A stretch of 64,000 bases of DNA. It comes from Lachnospiraceae bacterium (lineage in GTDB: Bacteria > Bacillota > Clostridia > Lachnospirales > Lachnospiraceae). Location of the stretch: positions 1-64,000 of the forward strand of contig JAGAQI010000096.1 in assembly GCA_017622795.1 (NCBI GenBank), in the 5' to 3' direction. Within the stretch, counting starts at the first letter, position 1. Each line of letters starts with the position of its first letter. This document shows, in pieces, positions 1 through 8,645 of the stretch. Under the pieces are notes generated by a model, which was given only the letters and a program-made list of their open reading frames with translations, was not told where the DNA came from and ran no database searches. A program made the position numbers and the translations under genes.

Positions 1-1
1 C

Positions 2-769
2 ATTCTCATTCGTGAAATCGGAGAACACATGAAACTGTCTTTTGATATAAAAAGCCTGCTTAACTACGACAATATCAAAGATGATATCCGTGTACGGCTT
101 ATAAACTATGAAGCTAACGAAGAACTCCTTGAAGATCTTCCGCATTTTCGCATGCTGGATTTAGCTGCAATTTTTTATTATAGCATCAATCTCCCGGATA
201 ATTCTATCGGAACTATGAATATCACTCATCAGATGTTAAAAACCTGGGAAATGAGTCCGGAAGATTTCATAAATACCTGCATGCAAAATTTTTATACAAA
301 AGATTATGTCATGATTTCTGATATAAGGGACTCTCTTTACATGCTTGCTGAGAAAACCGGTGCAAACTTTTTTCTTAATGAATTAGAAAAAAGCTTCATG
401 CCTAAGGGCCATCTTTTTGTACTGACAGGAACAAACTGCATCCATGGTGCTTGCATGCTCTTACACACACAAGCCTTACACCAGTTTGCAACAGAACATA
501 ATGATAACTTGATTATTTATCCATCCAGTGTACATGAATGCCTGATTACCTTTGAATCCGATGCAAAAACAGTAAAGATTTCGACAAATGAAGTCGCTGA
601 CATCAATCTTAATATATTAGAACCGGAAGAACGTCTTTCCAACAACGTGTATCTGTACGACCGTCACCTGAAGGAGCTTCGAATTCTTTATCAAGGAATT
701 TCTTTGGCAGAACTTAATGATAGAAATAGCACAATAGAAAAAATCTACGACAGTTTAGGAGGAAATTGA
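2..769 (+). CDS. DUF5688-family protein, 5' end outside the window
   Basis: The frame is open from the left edge of the window, and the residues before the first ATG (position 29) read ILIREIGEH. That fits the linker that precedes the conserved part of this family, so the true start is probably upstream and the gene is partial here. The visible part resembles DUF5688 proteins, which are frequent on Lachnospiraceae mobile elements and have no known biochemical role. Matching segments are RLINYEANEELLEDLPHF near the start and IIYPSSVHECLITF about two thirds along. The next gene, a YqaJ nuclease, follows after 35 bases on the same strand, so they may be co-transcribed. The family call is from memory of the motif pattern, not a search. 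Confidence 0.7.
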   Translation: MLIREIGEHMKLSFDIKSLLNYDNIKDDIRVRLINYEANEELLEDLPHFRMLDLAAIFYYSINLPDNSIGTMNITHQMLKTWEMSPEDFINTCMQNFYTKDYVMISDIRDSLYMLAEKTGANFFLNELEKSFMPKGHLFVLTGTNCIHGACMLLHTQALHQFATEHNDNLIIYPSSVHECLITFESDAKTVKISTNEVADINLNILEPEERLSNNVYLYDRHLKELRILYQGISLAELNDRNSTIEKIYDSLGGN

Positions 770-804
770 TTTCCTTCTTTTTTTCTGTCTGAAAGGAATA
801 AACA

Positions 805-1845
805 ATGGATTTAAATTTGAATTACAAAGCAGAAGTTGTTGTTGATACGGATACATTAAGCCATGAGGACTGGCTGAAATATAGAAGGCTTGGAATTGGT
901 GGAAGCGATGCCGCTGCTATCATGGGGGTATCTCCATTCTGTACTAAACGGGATTTATATTACGATAAGTGTGGTATTACTCCAGCCATGGAGGAAGAAG
1001 AAAGCAACTGGGTAGCCAAGGAGGTGGGACACCGCCTGGAGGATCTGGTGGCAGAAATCTTCTCTAAAAAGACTGGCCTTCGTGTATTTCCAATCCGGAA
1101 AATGTTCCGTCACCCTCTGTATCCGTTCATGCTTGCAGATGTGGATTTCTTTATCAAATTCCCTGACGGTTCCATCGGCATCTTAGAATGCAAGACGACC
1201 AACTACAACTGCCAGGATAAGTGGGCTAACAACTCCACTCCTGTCAACTATGAGTACCAGGGACGGCACTATATGGCAGTCATGAATGTAAACCGCGTGT
1301 ATTTTGCCTGCCTGTACGGAAACAATGAGGACGAATTCTTTATCCGCCATGCAGAACGGGATCTTGATTTGGAAGAAGACTTAATTGCCGAGGAAGAATA
1401 TTTTTGGAACAACCATGTTCTCCCACGGGTAGAACCTCCATATACAGAGAAACCGGACATGGTACTGGAAAGCATCCGTAAGCATTTCGGTCCTGCTGAC
1501 AAAGATGCAGACAAAATTAAATTAAACCGGTCTCATCTTAGCAGTATCCAGAAATATCTGGAACTGAAGGAACAAAAGTCTGCCCTGGAAAGCGAAGCCA
1601 AGAAACTGGAAGAACAGATGAAAGACTCCTACACAGCCATTGTAGAGGAGCTCGGCATTAGCTGTACCGGAATCTTACGGGATGGCGCCACTGAATATGT
1701 TGTTACCTACAATCCGGCTTACCGTACCGGCATAGATAAAAAGAATCTGGAACGGCTAAAAATCAATCATCCGGATGTCTATGATGATTATGTCAGTATT
1801 TCCGAAAGCCGGCGTTTCTCCATCAAGAAGTGTAAGGCTGCCTAA
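805..1845 (+). CDS. YqaJ-type (lambda exonuclease-like) recombinase nuclease
   Basis: This is a predicted 5'-3' double-strand DNA exonuclease of the PD-(D/E)XK superfamily. Such enzymes generate single-stranded tails for an annealing partner in phage- or element-borne recombination. The YqaJ signature GIGGSDAAAIMGVSPF lies at residues 30-45. Likely catalytic residues follow: Glu79 in GHRLED, an Asp at 112 or 114 in LADVDFF, and Glu128/Lys130 in LECKTTNYN. Residues about 240-285 are rich in Lys/Glu/Leu and probably form a coiled coil. The length of 346 aa is normal for the family. It starts at an ATG behind GAAAGGAATAAAC and is followed 20 bases later by a RecD-like helicase, a sensible functional pair. 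A candidate annealing partner is at 46570-47571. Confidence 0.88.
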   Translation: MDLNLNYKAEVVVDTDTLSHEDWLKYRRLGIGGSDAAAIMGVSPFCTKRDLYYDKCGITPAMEEEESNWVAKEVGHRLEDLVAEIFSKKTGLRVFPIRKMFRHPLYPFMLADVDFFIKFPDGSIGILECKTTNYNCQDKWANNSTPVNYEYQGRHYMAVMNVNRVYFACLYGNNEDEFFIRHAERDLDLEEDLIAEEEYFWNNHVLPRVEPPYTEKPDMVLESIRKHFGPADKDADKIKLNRSHLSSIQKYLELKEQKSALESEAKKLEEQMKDSYTAIVEELGISCTGILRDGATEYVVTYNPAYRTGIDKKNLERLKINHPDVYDDYVSISESRRFSIKKCKAA

Positions 1846-1865
1846 TTACAGAAAGGACCACAAAT

Positions 1866-4079
1866 ATGAAATGCAGATTTGTAAAACCAATCTACCAAAA
1901 CAGGGACGATGGTTACTGTATCTTCCTTTACCACACGGAGGATACCGGTGTCCCGGCTCAGGCACAGAATTCCTTCTACAAGGGACGAGGATGCCAGTTC
2001 ACTGCCATCGGCAATAATCTGCCGGACACCGACAAAATAGAAATAGACATTCAGGGAAAATGGATAAAGAACAATCACGGTATGCAGCTTCGGGTAGATA
2101 CCTATGAAGAAATCCTTCCCCATACAGAGGAAGGTATCATCGGCTATCTTTCTTCCGGTATGATTAAGGGCATCGGCCCAAAAACTGCGCAGCTGATTGT
2201 GGACAAATACGGCACACGGACATTTGAAATCCTTGACCGTTACCCGAGCAGCCTGCTGGACATCAAGGGAATTACCCCCGGAAAGCTTGCCACCATTCTT
2301 TCTTCTTACCAGAGCAGTCATGCCCTCCGTGACCTGGCTGCTTATCTGACACCATTCCATGTTACCCCGAACAAAATCAAAAAAATCCATGAGGCCTTTG
2401 GCAGCAATGCACTGGATACGGTTAAGAACCAGCCATTTACCCTCTGCCAAATCAGCGGGTTCGGCTTCCTTACCGTGGATGAAATAGCAAAAGCGAACCG
2501 CTGCCGTTTAAATGACCCAATGCGGATTGAGGGATGCATCCACTACTGCATGGAGCTGGAAATGCAGGAGGGACATTTATATCAGGATAAGAACCTGTTC
2601 CAGAAAAAAGTCTACGAACAGTTAAACCATGGTTACAACACCGAGGTCGTTTCCGAGCGTGAAGTTTACCAGGAGCTGTACCGTCTGGTACAAAGCAAGT
2701 CCCTGTATTACGAAGACAACGCCCTGTACCCGGCAAAGCTTTACGGTTACGAATGCAGTGCTGCAAAAAAACTTGCCACACTGCTTACCCAGGAGTCCAT
2801 CCCTGCCACAGGTATTGACACCCTGATTGCGGAAGCACAGCGTGAACTTGGTATCTTATTATCAGAAAAACAGGCTGAAGGTGTCAAAAAGGCATTCACC
2901 CATTTAGTAAGCATTATCACCGGAGGACCCGGAACCGGAAAAACAACTATCCAAAAGGTTCTTTTATACATCAGCGAAAAGCTTGGAGATAAGAACGTAC
3001 TGCTGACCGCCCCAACCGGGCGGGCAAGCAGACGGATGGCGGAAAGCACCGGTCATCCCGATGCCGTTACCATGCACAGTGCCATGGGGCTTACCAATGA
3101 TGAAGACTGCGAAGCTCTGCCCGATATGCTGGAAGCTGACCTGATTATTGCGGATGAATATACTATGGCAGACATGCGGCTGTCCTATGAGTTCTTTACG
3201 CATATCCCGCTTGGAACCCGTCTGGTTCTGGTCGGGGATGTCAACCAGCTTCCGAGCGTGGGACCGGGCAACGTCTTCCGGGAACTCATCCAGTGCGGTG
3301 TTATTCCGGTTACCGTCCTTGATATGGTCTTCCGGCAGGCAGAAAACAGCAGGATTGCGGTCAATGCCCACCGCATGCAGGAAAACAATGCCATGCTTGA
3401 TTACGGTACAGGTTTTGAACTGGTAGAAGTTGCGACAGCTGAAGAAGCTGCAGCCATTGTTGAAAAAGCATACCGCGAAGAAGTCACCCGTCTTGGTGTA
3501 GACAAAGTTCAAGTACTGACTCCCTTCCGTAAACGCGGAGATGCCAGTGTGGATTCCTTAAATGCAAGACTCTGGGATATTGTAAACCCGGCGGCTCCTG
3601 ACAAAGCGGAAATCAAAACCGGCAAACGCTCCTTCCGCTCCGGCGACCGGATTATCCATAATAAAAACCGGAACGAAATCAGTAACGGTGATGTCGGCTA
3701 TCTTGGCTCTATCTATGAAGATGAGGATGGAACACCTCTTGTAAAACTAACATTTTCAGAAGGACGTATGGTAGATTACACTACGGAGGAACTTGACATG
3801 ATAGAACATGCCTATGCCACTACAGTACATAAAAGCCAGGGTTCCGAATACCCGGTTGTTATTCTCCCTTGGCTTCCAATGTTCTATAAAATGCTGCGCC
3901 GCAATATTCTCTACACTGCGGTTACCAGAGCCAAAGAAAAGGTTATCATAGTCGGTAGCAAGCGGGCCATTTACCAGGCCATCCACAACACGGGAAGCGA
4001 CAACCGTAATACACGGCTTGGTGAACGTATTTCGAGGGAATATTACCGAATGCTTGCTGAGAAAAAGATTGCTGTTTAA
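1866..4079 (+). CDS. RecD2/TraA-like SF1B DNA helicase
   Basis: This is a predicted ATP-dependent 5'-3' DNA helicase of the RecD2 type. An N-terminal OB-like region is followed by a helix-hairpin-helix segment (IKGIGPKTAQLIVDKYG, around residues 100-117). The Walker A motif GGPGTGKTT is at about residue 353, and the Walker B region LIIADEYTMAD is near residue 427, with Glu-Tyr-Thr where many relatives have Glu-Ala/Phe-Ser. The C-terminal UvrD-like motif TTVHKSQGSEYP is near residue 652, followed by LYTAVTRAK. The 737 aa length matches RecD2. No RecB or RecC neighbour is present, as expected for RecD2. It follows the YqaJ nuclease closely, and a strong hairpin about 45 bases after its stop ends the unit. 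The role in element recombination or transfer is inferred from context. Confidence 0.88.
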   Translation: MKCRFVKPIYQNRDDGYCIFLYHTEDTGVPAQAQNSFYKGRGCQFTAIGNNLPDTDKIEIDIQGKWIKNNHGMQLRVDTYEEILPHTEEGIIGYLSSGMIKGIGPKTAQLIVDKYGTRTFEILDRYPSSLLDIKGITPGKLATILSSYQSSHALRDLAAYLTPFHVTPNKIKKIHEAFGSNALDTVKNQPFTLCQISGFGFLTVDEIAKANRCRLNDPMRIEGCIHYCMELEMQEGHLYQDKNLFQKKVYEQLNHGYNTEVVSEREVYQELYRLVQSKSLYYEDNALYPAKLYGYECSAAKKLATLLTQESIPATGIDTLIAEAQRELGILLSEKQAEGVKKAFTHLVSIITGGPGTGKTTIQKVLLYISEKLGDKNVLLTAPTGRASRRMAESTGHPDAVTMHSAMGLTNDEDCEALPDMLEADLIIADEYTMADMRLSYEFFTHIPLGTRLVLVGDVNQLPSVGPGNVFRELIQCGVIPVTVLDMVFRQAENSRIAVNAHRMQENNAMLDYGTGFELVEVATAEEAAAIVEKAYREEVTRLGVDKVQVLTPFRKRGDASVDSLNARLWDIVNPAAPDKAEIKTGKRSFRSGDRIIHNKNRNEISNGDVGYLGSIYEDEDGTPLVKLTFSEGRMVDYTTEELDMIEHAYATTVHKSQGSEYPVVILPWLPMFYKMLRRNILYTAVTRAKEKVIIVGSKRAIYQAIHNTGSDNRNTRLGERISREYYRMLAEKKIAV

Positions 4080-4124
4080 AAAGCATTATTGATATCCTCG
4101 TACAAAACAAGACATCCCAAAAAT

Positions 4125-4166
4125 ATAGAAGCTGCCCTCGCCGAGAGAAGCAGCTTCTATTATTTT
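4125..4166 (+). terminator. Intrinsic terminator after the nuclease-helicase unit
   Basis: A perfect 11-bp stem (ATAGAAGCTGC pairing with GCAGCTTCTAT) encloses a 14-base loop and is followed by TATTTTATC. It lies 45 bases after the helicase stop codon. The downstream tract is short, so it may work in both directions, but the facing minus-strand gene ends 160 bases away. Confidence 0.7.
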
Positions 4167-4323
4167 ATCAAGAAAACTATACTATCTACTATATCATATG
4201 CATATGTATGCAAAAAGAAACCTCGAAGTTACTCATGCACAAAGAAAAACTTATCGAGTCAGTGCAGTAAAACCAGCTGCAGAGATATAAAGTTATTTTT
4301 TTTCATTAAACAACCTCCTTGTA

Positions 4324-4827
4324 TTATTTTATTTCAAATTCTGTGAAAAACTCTGTGGACTTTCCTTTCTCATCACATAATGTAAACACTAATTTATATG
4401 TTCCCGATTGTAAATTAGCAGCGCCAATTCCAGGCACAGTAATGCGCCCTGTTTCTCCAGGAAAAAAACCATACCCCATCAAATTTGAAAGACCGCCTTC
4501 GCTTGGTATTACTTTTTCCCAGGAGTCTTTATTGAATCTATATAGACTGCTCTTTTCACTCGGCAAAATATATGTATTAATGGTTTTATTTTTTAGCAGG
4601 AGATAAAAATCCCCATTAGCATTATAAAATACAGTGCCTTCAAAATTTACCACTTCACCTGTTACTGTATCAATTGAAACAGGTATCTCTTGTAGAAACT
4701 TGTGTTGCTTAACAGAAAGAGTTTTCTGGTTTATAATGATGAAGAAAACTAACAGGATAGCTAAAAATACGATTGTTGAAATAACTTTTAAGACATGTTT
4801 TTTCGTTGATAACACCTCTCTTTTCAA
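4324..4827 (-). CDS. Membrane-anchored protein with a bacterial Ig-like domain
   Basis: A basic N-terminus is followed by one hydrophobic segment at residues about 14-32 (VISTIVFLAILLVFF), with no lipobox, so this is probably a signal anchor with the rest outside the cell. The exported part ends in the pattern VPGIGAANLQSGTYKLVFTL, resembling small Ig-like domains found in Firmicutes lipoproteins in which a G-x-Y-K-L strand closes the fold. The function is unknown. It is the last gene of an AT-rich minus-strand block headed by a membrane-tailed ECF sigma factor, so it may belong to that regulon. Reading by pattern only; the Ig-like call is moderate. Confidence 0.6.
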   Translation of the reverse strand: MKREVLSTKKHVLKVISTIVFLAILLVFFIIINQKTLSVKQHKFLQEIPVSIDTVTGEVVNFEGTVFYNANGDFYLLLKNKTINTYILPSEKSSLYRFNKDSWEKVIPSEGGLSNLMGYGFFPGETGRITVPGIGAANLQSGTYKLVFTLCDEKGKSTEFFTEFEIK

Positions 4828-4940
4828 GTATGTATTTACTCAAATATCTTCCCATTCATTATAAATACTTCTGTTATATTCACTCGTCTCATATTTTCAA
4901 ACATTTGACAGTTAACAAAAAGTATAGAGTTCCATTCCAA

Positions 4941-5372
4941 TCAATATATAATTTCAACCAATATAACTTCTTCTACTGAATAGTGCTTTTCATAATTGCT
5001 ACTTAAAAAACTTTCTGCAAGGCTTGAAAATGTAATATCGTCTATATTACTTAGACAAATTAGTGTAACGCCCGAAATAGCATTATGAGTTCTTCCTGAT
5101 AAAATAACTCTATCTTTATAATACCAATTTTCTGTTTTCCATCTTCCATCTGAAAGTTCATAATATGTACGCACCCGTCCATCTTTATCTGATTTTTCAT
5201 AGGTCTGAATTATGTCATCTTCTGATGTGTTCGTACTATCGCTATCAGACATTTCATACGTATAAATTACATCGTCATCTTGTTTGTCCGTATTATCATC
5301 CATACTGCTTCTACATCCAGACATAGCTAAAACGCATACAATCAAGCAAATAACTATTATTTTACCAGTCAT
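4941..5372 (-). CDS. Small predicted lipoprotein, unknown function
   Basis: The N-terminus has a lipoprotein signal: a short basic start, hydrophobic core and lipobox LAMSGC with the lipidated Cys at about residue 19. The segment after it is acidic and low in complexity. It contains the near-repeat VIYTYEMSDSD and IIQTYEKSDKD, then RTYYELSDGRWKTENWYY, so one Y-E-x-S-D unit appears about three times. The C-terminal half has no feature I recognise. It belongs to the secreted-protein block downstream of the ECF sigma gene. No enzyme motif is seen. Confidence 0.65.
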   Translation of the reverse strand: MTGKIIVICLIVCVLAMSGCRSSMDDNTDKQDDDVIYTYEMSDSDSTNTSEDDIIQTYEKSDKDGRVRTYYELSDGRWKTENWYYKDRVILSGRTHNAISGVTLICLSNIDDITFSSLAESFLSSNYEKHYSVEEVILVEIIY

Positions 5373-5456
5373 GATTCATTAGTACTCCCTTATTCATAAA
5401 ATTCAAACGGGTTTGCTACAATAGCATAATAATATAAGCAATTTTCTCTGGCATGC

Positions 5457-5960
5457 TCAACCAAACTCCATTCGCCCCATTTTGAACGAATCGTATTTCC
5501 TGATGTAGATATCACTATGCTCGTTTCCGGGCATTGTATAATAAATGATTTGTCCGGGTTGCATTGTTCTTCCTGTACCTACCCTTGTATATGACCCATC
5601 TGTCATAAGAGGAGTTGGGTCATTTAACCAGTAATACGAAGACCCCAACCATGCATATGCGTGGCAATTATATACAGATGTAGCATCACCAACAACATTG
5701 GATCCTATATATTCCGTTTCTATATATTCCTCAAGACATTCTCGAATCTAGTATGCTTCGTCAACACCAGTAAATATTCCCACTTCTACCCATGAGCCTC
5801 CAGGTGTTAGTATTAAAATCCACTGATAATCTCCCCTCGAATCATTAATCCTTCTTTCTGTCGCTAACGTCTCTGTATTTTCACAGCATAACGCTTCTCG
5901 CACAATTGAATTATTGTATTGCATTTGTGCACTTATATAAGCAACTTCATCATCACTCAT
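5457..5960 (-). pseudogene. CHAP/amidase-like secreted protein gene broken by an amber stop and missing its 5' end
   Basis: Two open stretches, 5960-5748 and the part ending at 5457, are in the same frame and are separated only by a TAG at 5750-5748. Reading through that stop gives continuous protein containing VYNCHAYAWLGSS and then WLNDPTPLMTDGSY. This resembles the N-C-H-x-Y-A-W motif of a family of small secreted Cys-His (amidase-like) proteins in Clostridia. No signal peptide is present: in-frame stops occur just upstream of the first Met, so the 5' end also looks lost or degraded. It sits among secreted and lipoprotein genes. It could be decay, a sequencing error or amber read-through; decay is favoured because the start is missing too. 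Confidence 0.6.
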
Positions 5961-6003
5961 TTGTATACATAAAGTTGACTAGATTTAAAAATTCATTTTC
6001 ATA

Positions 6004-6690
6004 CTATTCACAAACCAGTTCATAAGTATCTTCGATTTGCTTCTTAATCTGTTTTGCTGAAGTGTCTTGATATTCTATTATTGATTTTGCAACAACTTCT
6101 GTAACTGTTCCATCCACCCAACTTTCCATGCTATATTCAGCAAGAGTTTCTACTCGTAATAATTCCCATTTTTTTGAATAACAAAGAGTTATTTGATTTT
6201 TTTTATATTTCTGTGCACTTTCTATAGGTAAAGAGCTAAACTCAATGTAATATTCACCATTTTCTTCTTTCCAGGAAACAATTGAATTCTCAGAAAACTG
6301 TTCTGCAGTATCCTTTTTTACGCCAAACGGACCAAAAGCACCAATTTCCTTTGTTTGTATCCAGTTTTCATTCACAGAAGTTTTTGTATATACTTTATCA
6401 TCGTATTGAATGCGTGTTGTTATAATTCCATCACTCTGTTTTCCTACATACAAACAATTACCGTCTACATACCAGCGCTCAATTTCCACAGTGTCGGTTC
6501 CTTCAGGATAAGTAATTGCGGTAGTTTCCACTGTATGAAGAGCTTCTCCGCTTATTTTTTCTAACGCCGACTGGGTTTTCTCAACAATTTCTGAAGCCTC
6601 CATGGAAGAAAAATCTTTTTCAGCAGAGCAACCCACTCCTAAAACAAGCGAAAGCACAATTACGCTAAAGATTTTTTTGCTTTTCCCCAT
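6004..6690 (-). CDS. Predicted lipoprotein (228 aa)
   Basis: A lipoprotein signal peptide ends in LGVGCS, with the Cys at residue 21. The mature part has a Ser/Glu-rich start (MEASEIVEKTQSALEKI) and a region of alternating strands (IERWYVDGNCLYVGKQ, KVYTKTSVNENWIQTKE). This looks like the LolA/LppX-like beta sheets of Firmicutes sporulation or envelope lipoproteins (DUF6612 and similar), an uncertain resemblance. No catalytic residues are recognised. It lies between the broken CHAP-like gene and another damaged secreted-protein gene in the sigma-headed block. Intact and probably expressed. Confidence 0.65.
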   Translation of the reverse strand: MGKSKKIFSVIVLSLVLGVGCSAEKDFSSMEASEIVEKTQSALEKISGEALHTVETTAITYPEGTDTVEIERWYVDGNCLYVGKQSDGIITTRIQYDDKVYTKTSVNENWIQTKEIGAFGPFGVKKDTAEQFSENSIVSWKEENGEYYIEFSSLPIESAQKYKKNQITLCYSKKWELLRVETLAEYSMESWVDGTVTEVVAKSIIEYQDTSAKQIKKQIEDTYELVCE

Positions 6691-6726
6691 ATTCTCAATC
6701 CATCCTTCTACACATAATTTTCATGT

Positions 6727-7429
6727 TTAATTTGCAGAAACATCATAATATCCCGGCCCCACTTCCAGCCGCAAAATTCCAGTAAAATATACAGGAAGTC
6801 CTCCTAAATTTTCATCATATATCTCTATACCAAATGAAGCTGAATACTCAATATAGGCAGGTTCTGTTTCTGTTCTCTGAACACGGCCTCCCAAATACGA
6901 CCACATAGCAACAGAGACTCCCAGCCCTGGAATAATTGTTTCCGGCTCATACACCTCACCTAAATTAATAATTGATCCTGGCGCATTTTCTCTTACAATA
7001 AAAGACACATCATTCACTATAAAAGTATCTTCACTAGATGGACACTGTAACCACATATTTATACTGTAAATTACAACACCAGAACCCATATCGTATTCAT
7101 AGGTCTGGTTCTTACCCGCCACAATGCCGAATGCATAAGTAGACATTCCATTTGCATATTCCGTATAGGAAACAACCTCGTCCTCAGATAACCAACGGGT
7201 CTCACTAAATGTAATCTGATTGTCCGCCACGCCTCTTGACAAATTATTATTTATGGCAGAAATATTTTCTCCACGTATTTTTACACTATACTCAGGAAAA
7301 TGCTTCTATTGCTTTGGACATTACATATTCTTTAGTTATTACATCTTCCATTGTTTCAATGTTTTCAGCTGCTAATACCTTTACTCTTGGCGAAACAAGA
7401 AACAACATAAACCTAAACATTCTTTTCAT
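6727..7429 (-). pseudogene. Secreted protein gene with a frameshift near its 5' end
   Basis: The long frame has no good start: its first possible codon is a TTG at 7242 with no ribosome site. Farther upstream, an ATG at 7429 stands behind AAAGGCGG and encodes a basic start, a hydrophobic core and VLAAEN, a plausible signal-peptidase site. That frame runs through KEYVMSKAIEAF and stops near 7297. Shifting frame around 7300-7310 joins it to HFPEYSVKIRGENISAINNN and the rest of the protein. The body (GSGVVIYSINMWLQC, GPGYYDV) is not recognised. One frameshift, real or from sequencing, explains this best. Confidence 0.6.
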
Positions 7430-7468
7430 ATAATCGCCGCCTTTCTTTCGTTAAACATATTTTGGGAC

Positions 7469-8293
7469 TTACTGAATATTGTTCCAATCAAGTTCCTCAA
7501 GCCAAGGATTGTCTTCCCAATTCTTTTCAATTTCATCAAAAGAGTAATCCTCACCATTAACATTAATACTACTTTTTTTCGATATCTTTCCATCCATATA
7601 CAACTTATATGCTCTTCCTAATTCAACAATCTCCAAGGTATCTTTTGTATCTTCAGTCAGATATCTTTTAATTTGTGCAATCATATCCTCTGCCCAAGAA
7701 TACACTGGCTTTGCAAAAAAAGCTGTCAACAAAAGTATTGCTATAATTATTGCAAACCGTTTCATTTTCTTCAGTTCCTGCAAAGCACGATACAATCGCT
7801 TTTTTACTGTAGTTTCTTTCACCCCACAGTTTTCTGCAATCTCCTTTAAGGTCTTATCTTGAAAATAATGTTGATAAAATATATCTCTTGTCAATTCATC
7901 TTTTGTAGCTAAATAATCCATAACCTCCTTTGCAGTTAATTTATCAACTAGCATATCCTCCCACTCTTTTTTATGAGAAAGTTCCTTTGCAGCATAAGTA
8001 CTACCTTGATTTGATGCTTCCACCTGCAAATAAGCGCGCTGTCGCTCTTTCTCACTATAATAGCGATACACTTTACTTCTCGCCAGTTGCATCACAAAAC
8101 CTTCCGGAGCGGATATGTACTCAACACCCTTGTCTGACAAAACCTTGAACAGTTCTGCATAAGTGTCCTGTAAAATATCCTCTACTTCTGGGATTCTCCC
8201 GCACTTTGTCACAATATAAAAAACTACTTTGTCATAAGTCAATTGATACATTTGCACAAATACACTATCTACATTCTCCAACGGAGTCACCAC
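7469..8293 (-). CDS. ECF-type sigma factor with a C-terminal membrane anchor and extracytoplasmic tail
   Basis: Residues about 20-90 form a sigma region 2 (VEDILQDTYAELFKV, then a Tyr/Arg-rich core). Residues about 115-175 form region 4 with a helix-turn-helix, TLKEIAENCGVKETTVKKR. Unusually, the protein continues past region 4 into a hydrophobic helix at about 180-196 (FAIIIAILLLTAFFA) and an 80-residue acidic tail that should lie outside the membrane. A self-contained membrane-tethered sigma needs no separate anti-sigma gene, and none is adjacent. The start is a GTG at 8293. Downstream genes all encode exported or lipid-anchored proteins, suggesting an envelope-stress or surface regulon. 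The extracytoplasmic tail as sensor is an inference. Confidence 0.85.
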   Translation of the reverse strand: MVTPLENVDSVFVQMYQLTYDKVVFYIVTKCGRIPEVEDILQDTYAELFKVLSDKGVEYISAPEGFVMQLARSKVYRYYSEKERQRAYLQVEASNQGSTYAAKELSHKKEWEDMLVDKLTAKEVMDYLATKDELTRDIFYQHYFQDKTLKEIAENCGVKETTVKKRLYRALQELKKMKRFAIIIAILLLTAFFAKPVYSWAEDMIAQIKRYLTEDTKDTLEIVELGRAYKLYMDGKISKKSSINVNGEDYSFDEIEKNWEDNPWLEELDWNNIQ

Positions 8294-8330
8294 CCTTTTA
8301 TTTATATAAGTGTTATTTTATAGAAAAAAA

Positions 8331-8336
8331 GTTACA
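8331..8336 (-). promoter_or_regulatory. Possible ECF-type -35 element upstream of the sigma gene
   Basis: On the minus strand TGTAAC followed by a run of seven T lies 38 bases before the GTG start. This resembles the TGAAAC-TTTT -35 of Firmicutes ECF sigma factors and would fit autoregulation. The -10 cannot be assigned with confidence. Confidence 0.3.
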
Positions 8337-8438
8337 TAAAAATAATTATTCAGAAAAATTTTTCATTTTTATTCGCTCTTTCGATTAATAATACCATATT
8401 TTTAACCTCCAAAAAACTTTTTCATTATTTTTATCCAT

Positions 8439-8467
8439 TTGACTATTCCTCTATCCAATGCTATAAT
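8439..8467 (+). promoter_or_regulatory. Sigma-A promoter for the ParB leader transcript
   Basis: TTGACT (8439-8444) and TATAAT (8462-8467) are separated by exactly 17 bases, close to the housekeeping consensus. Transcription should begin near 8474. The start codon of the ParB-like gene is about 265 bases farther on, so the leader is long and contains two hairpins. Confidence 0.8.
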
Positions 8468-8527
8468 TAACTTGTTATTTTATTTGTGCAATCCGTAAGG
8501 ACACCACACGCAGTTTATGTTTGTACG

Positions 8528-8574
8528 CAGTCAGTAGGTATCAGGTAATACACCTGTCCATCTGGCTGTTTTTT
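8528..8574 (+). terminator. Promoter-proximal hairpin with T tract (first)
   Basis: CAGTCAG pairs with CTGGCTG (one G-U), with an inner hairpin CAGGT-AATAC-ACCTG, and is followed directly by TTTTTT. It is an intrinsic-terminator shape only about 55 bases after the predicted transcription start. Confidence 0.65.
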
Positions 8575-8595
8575 ATTTACAGCAAAGCTGTACGT

Positions 8596-8645
8596 AAGCA
8601 GGAATCGAAAGGGAACTATAGCTTCCCACGGCTCCTGCTTTTTTT
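8596..8645 (+). terminator. Promoter-proximal hairpin with T tract (second)
   Basis: AAGCAGGA pairs with TCCTGCTT, enclosing an inner stem GGGAA-CTATAGC-TTCCC, and runs into seven T. This second terminator-like structure still precedes the ParB-like gene by about 95 bases. Confidence 0.65.

Larger units (their letters stand above)
8474..8645 (+). ncRNA. Structured leader or small RNA upstream of the ParB-like gene
   Basis: Between the promoter and the gene the transcript would carry a direct repeat ACGCAGT (8508 and 8525) and two hairpins, each followed by a T tract (8528-8574 and 8596-8645). It could be a roughly 100-nt small RNA released at the first hairpin, or an attenuator whose read-through expresses the ParB-like gene. 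I do not recognise a known RNA family here. Confidence 0.4.

Noticed and set aside
1775-2017. Open frame on the plus strand overlapping the nuclease end and helicase start
   Set aside because: It covers the junction of two well-supported genes in another frame, has no ribosome site and reads as low-quality protein.
4089-4346. 85-codon plus-strand frame after the helicase
   Set aside because: It contains the terminator hairpin, has no ribosome site, and is Lys/Ser/Cys-rich in a way typical of AT-rich non-coding DNA.
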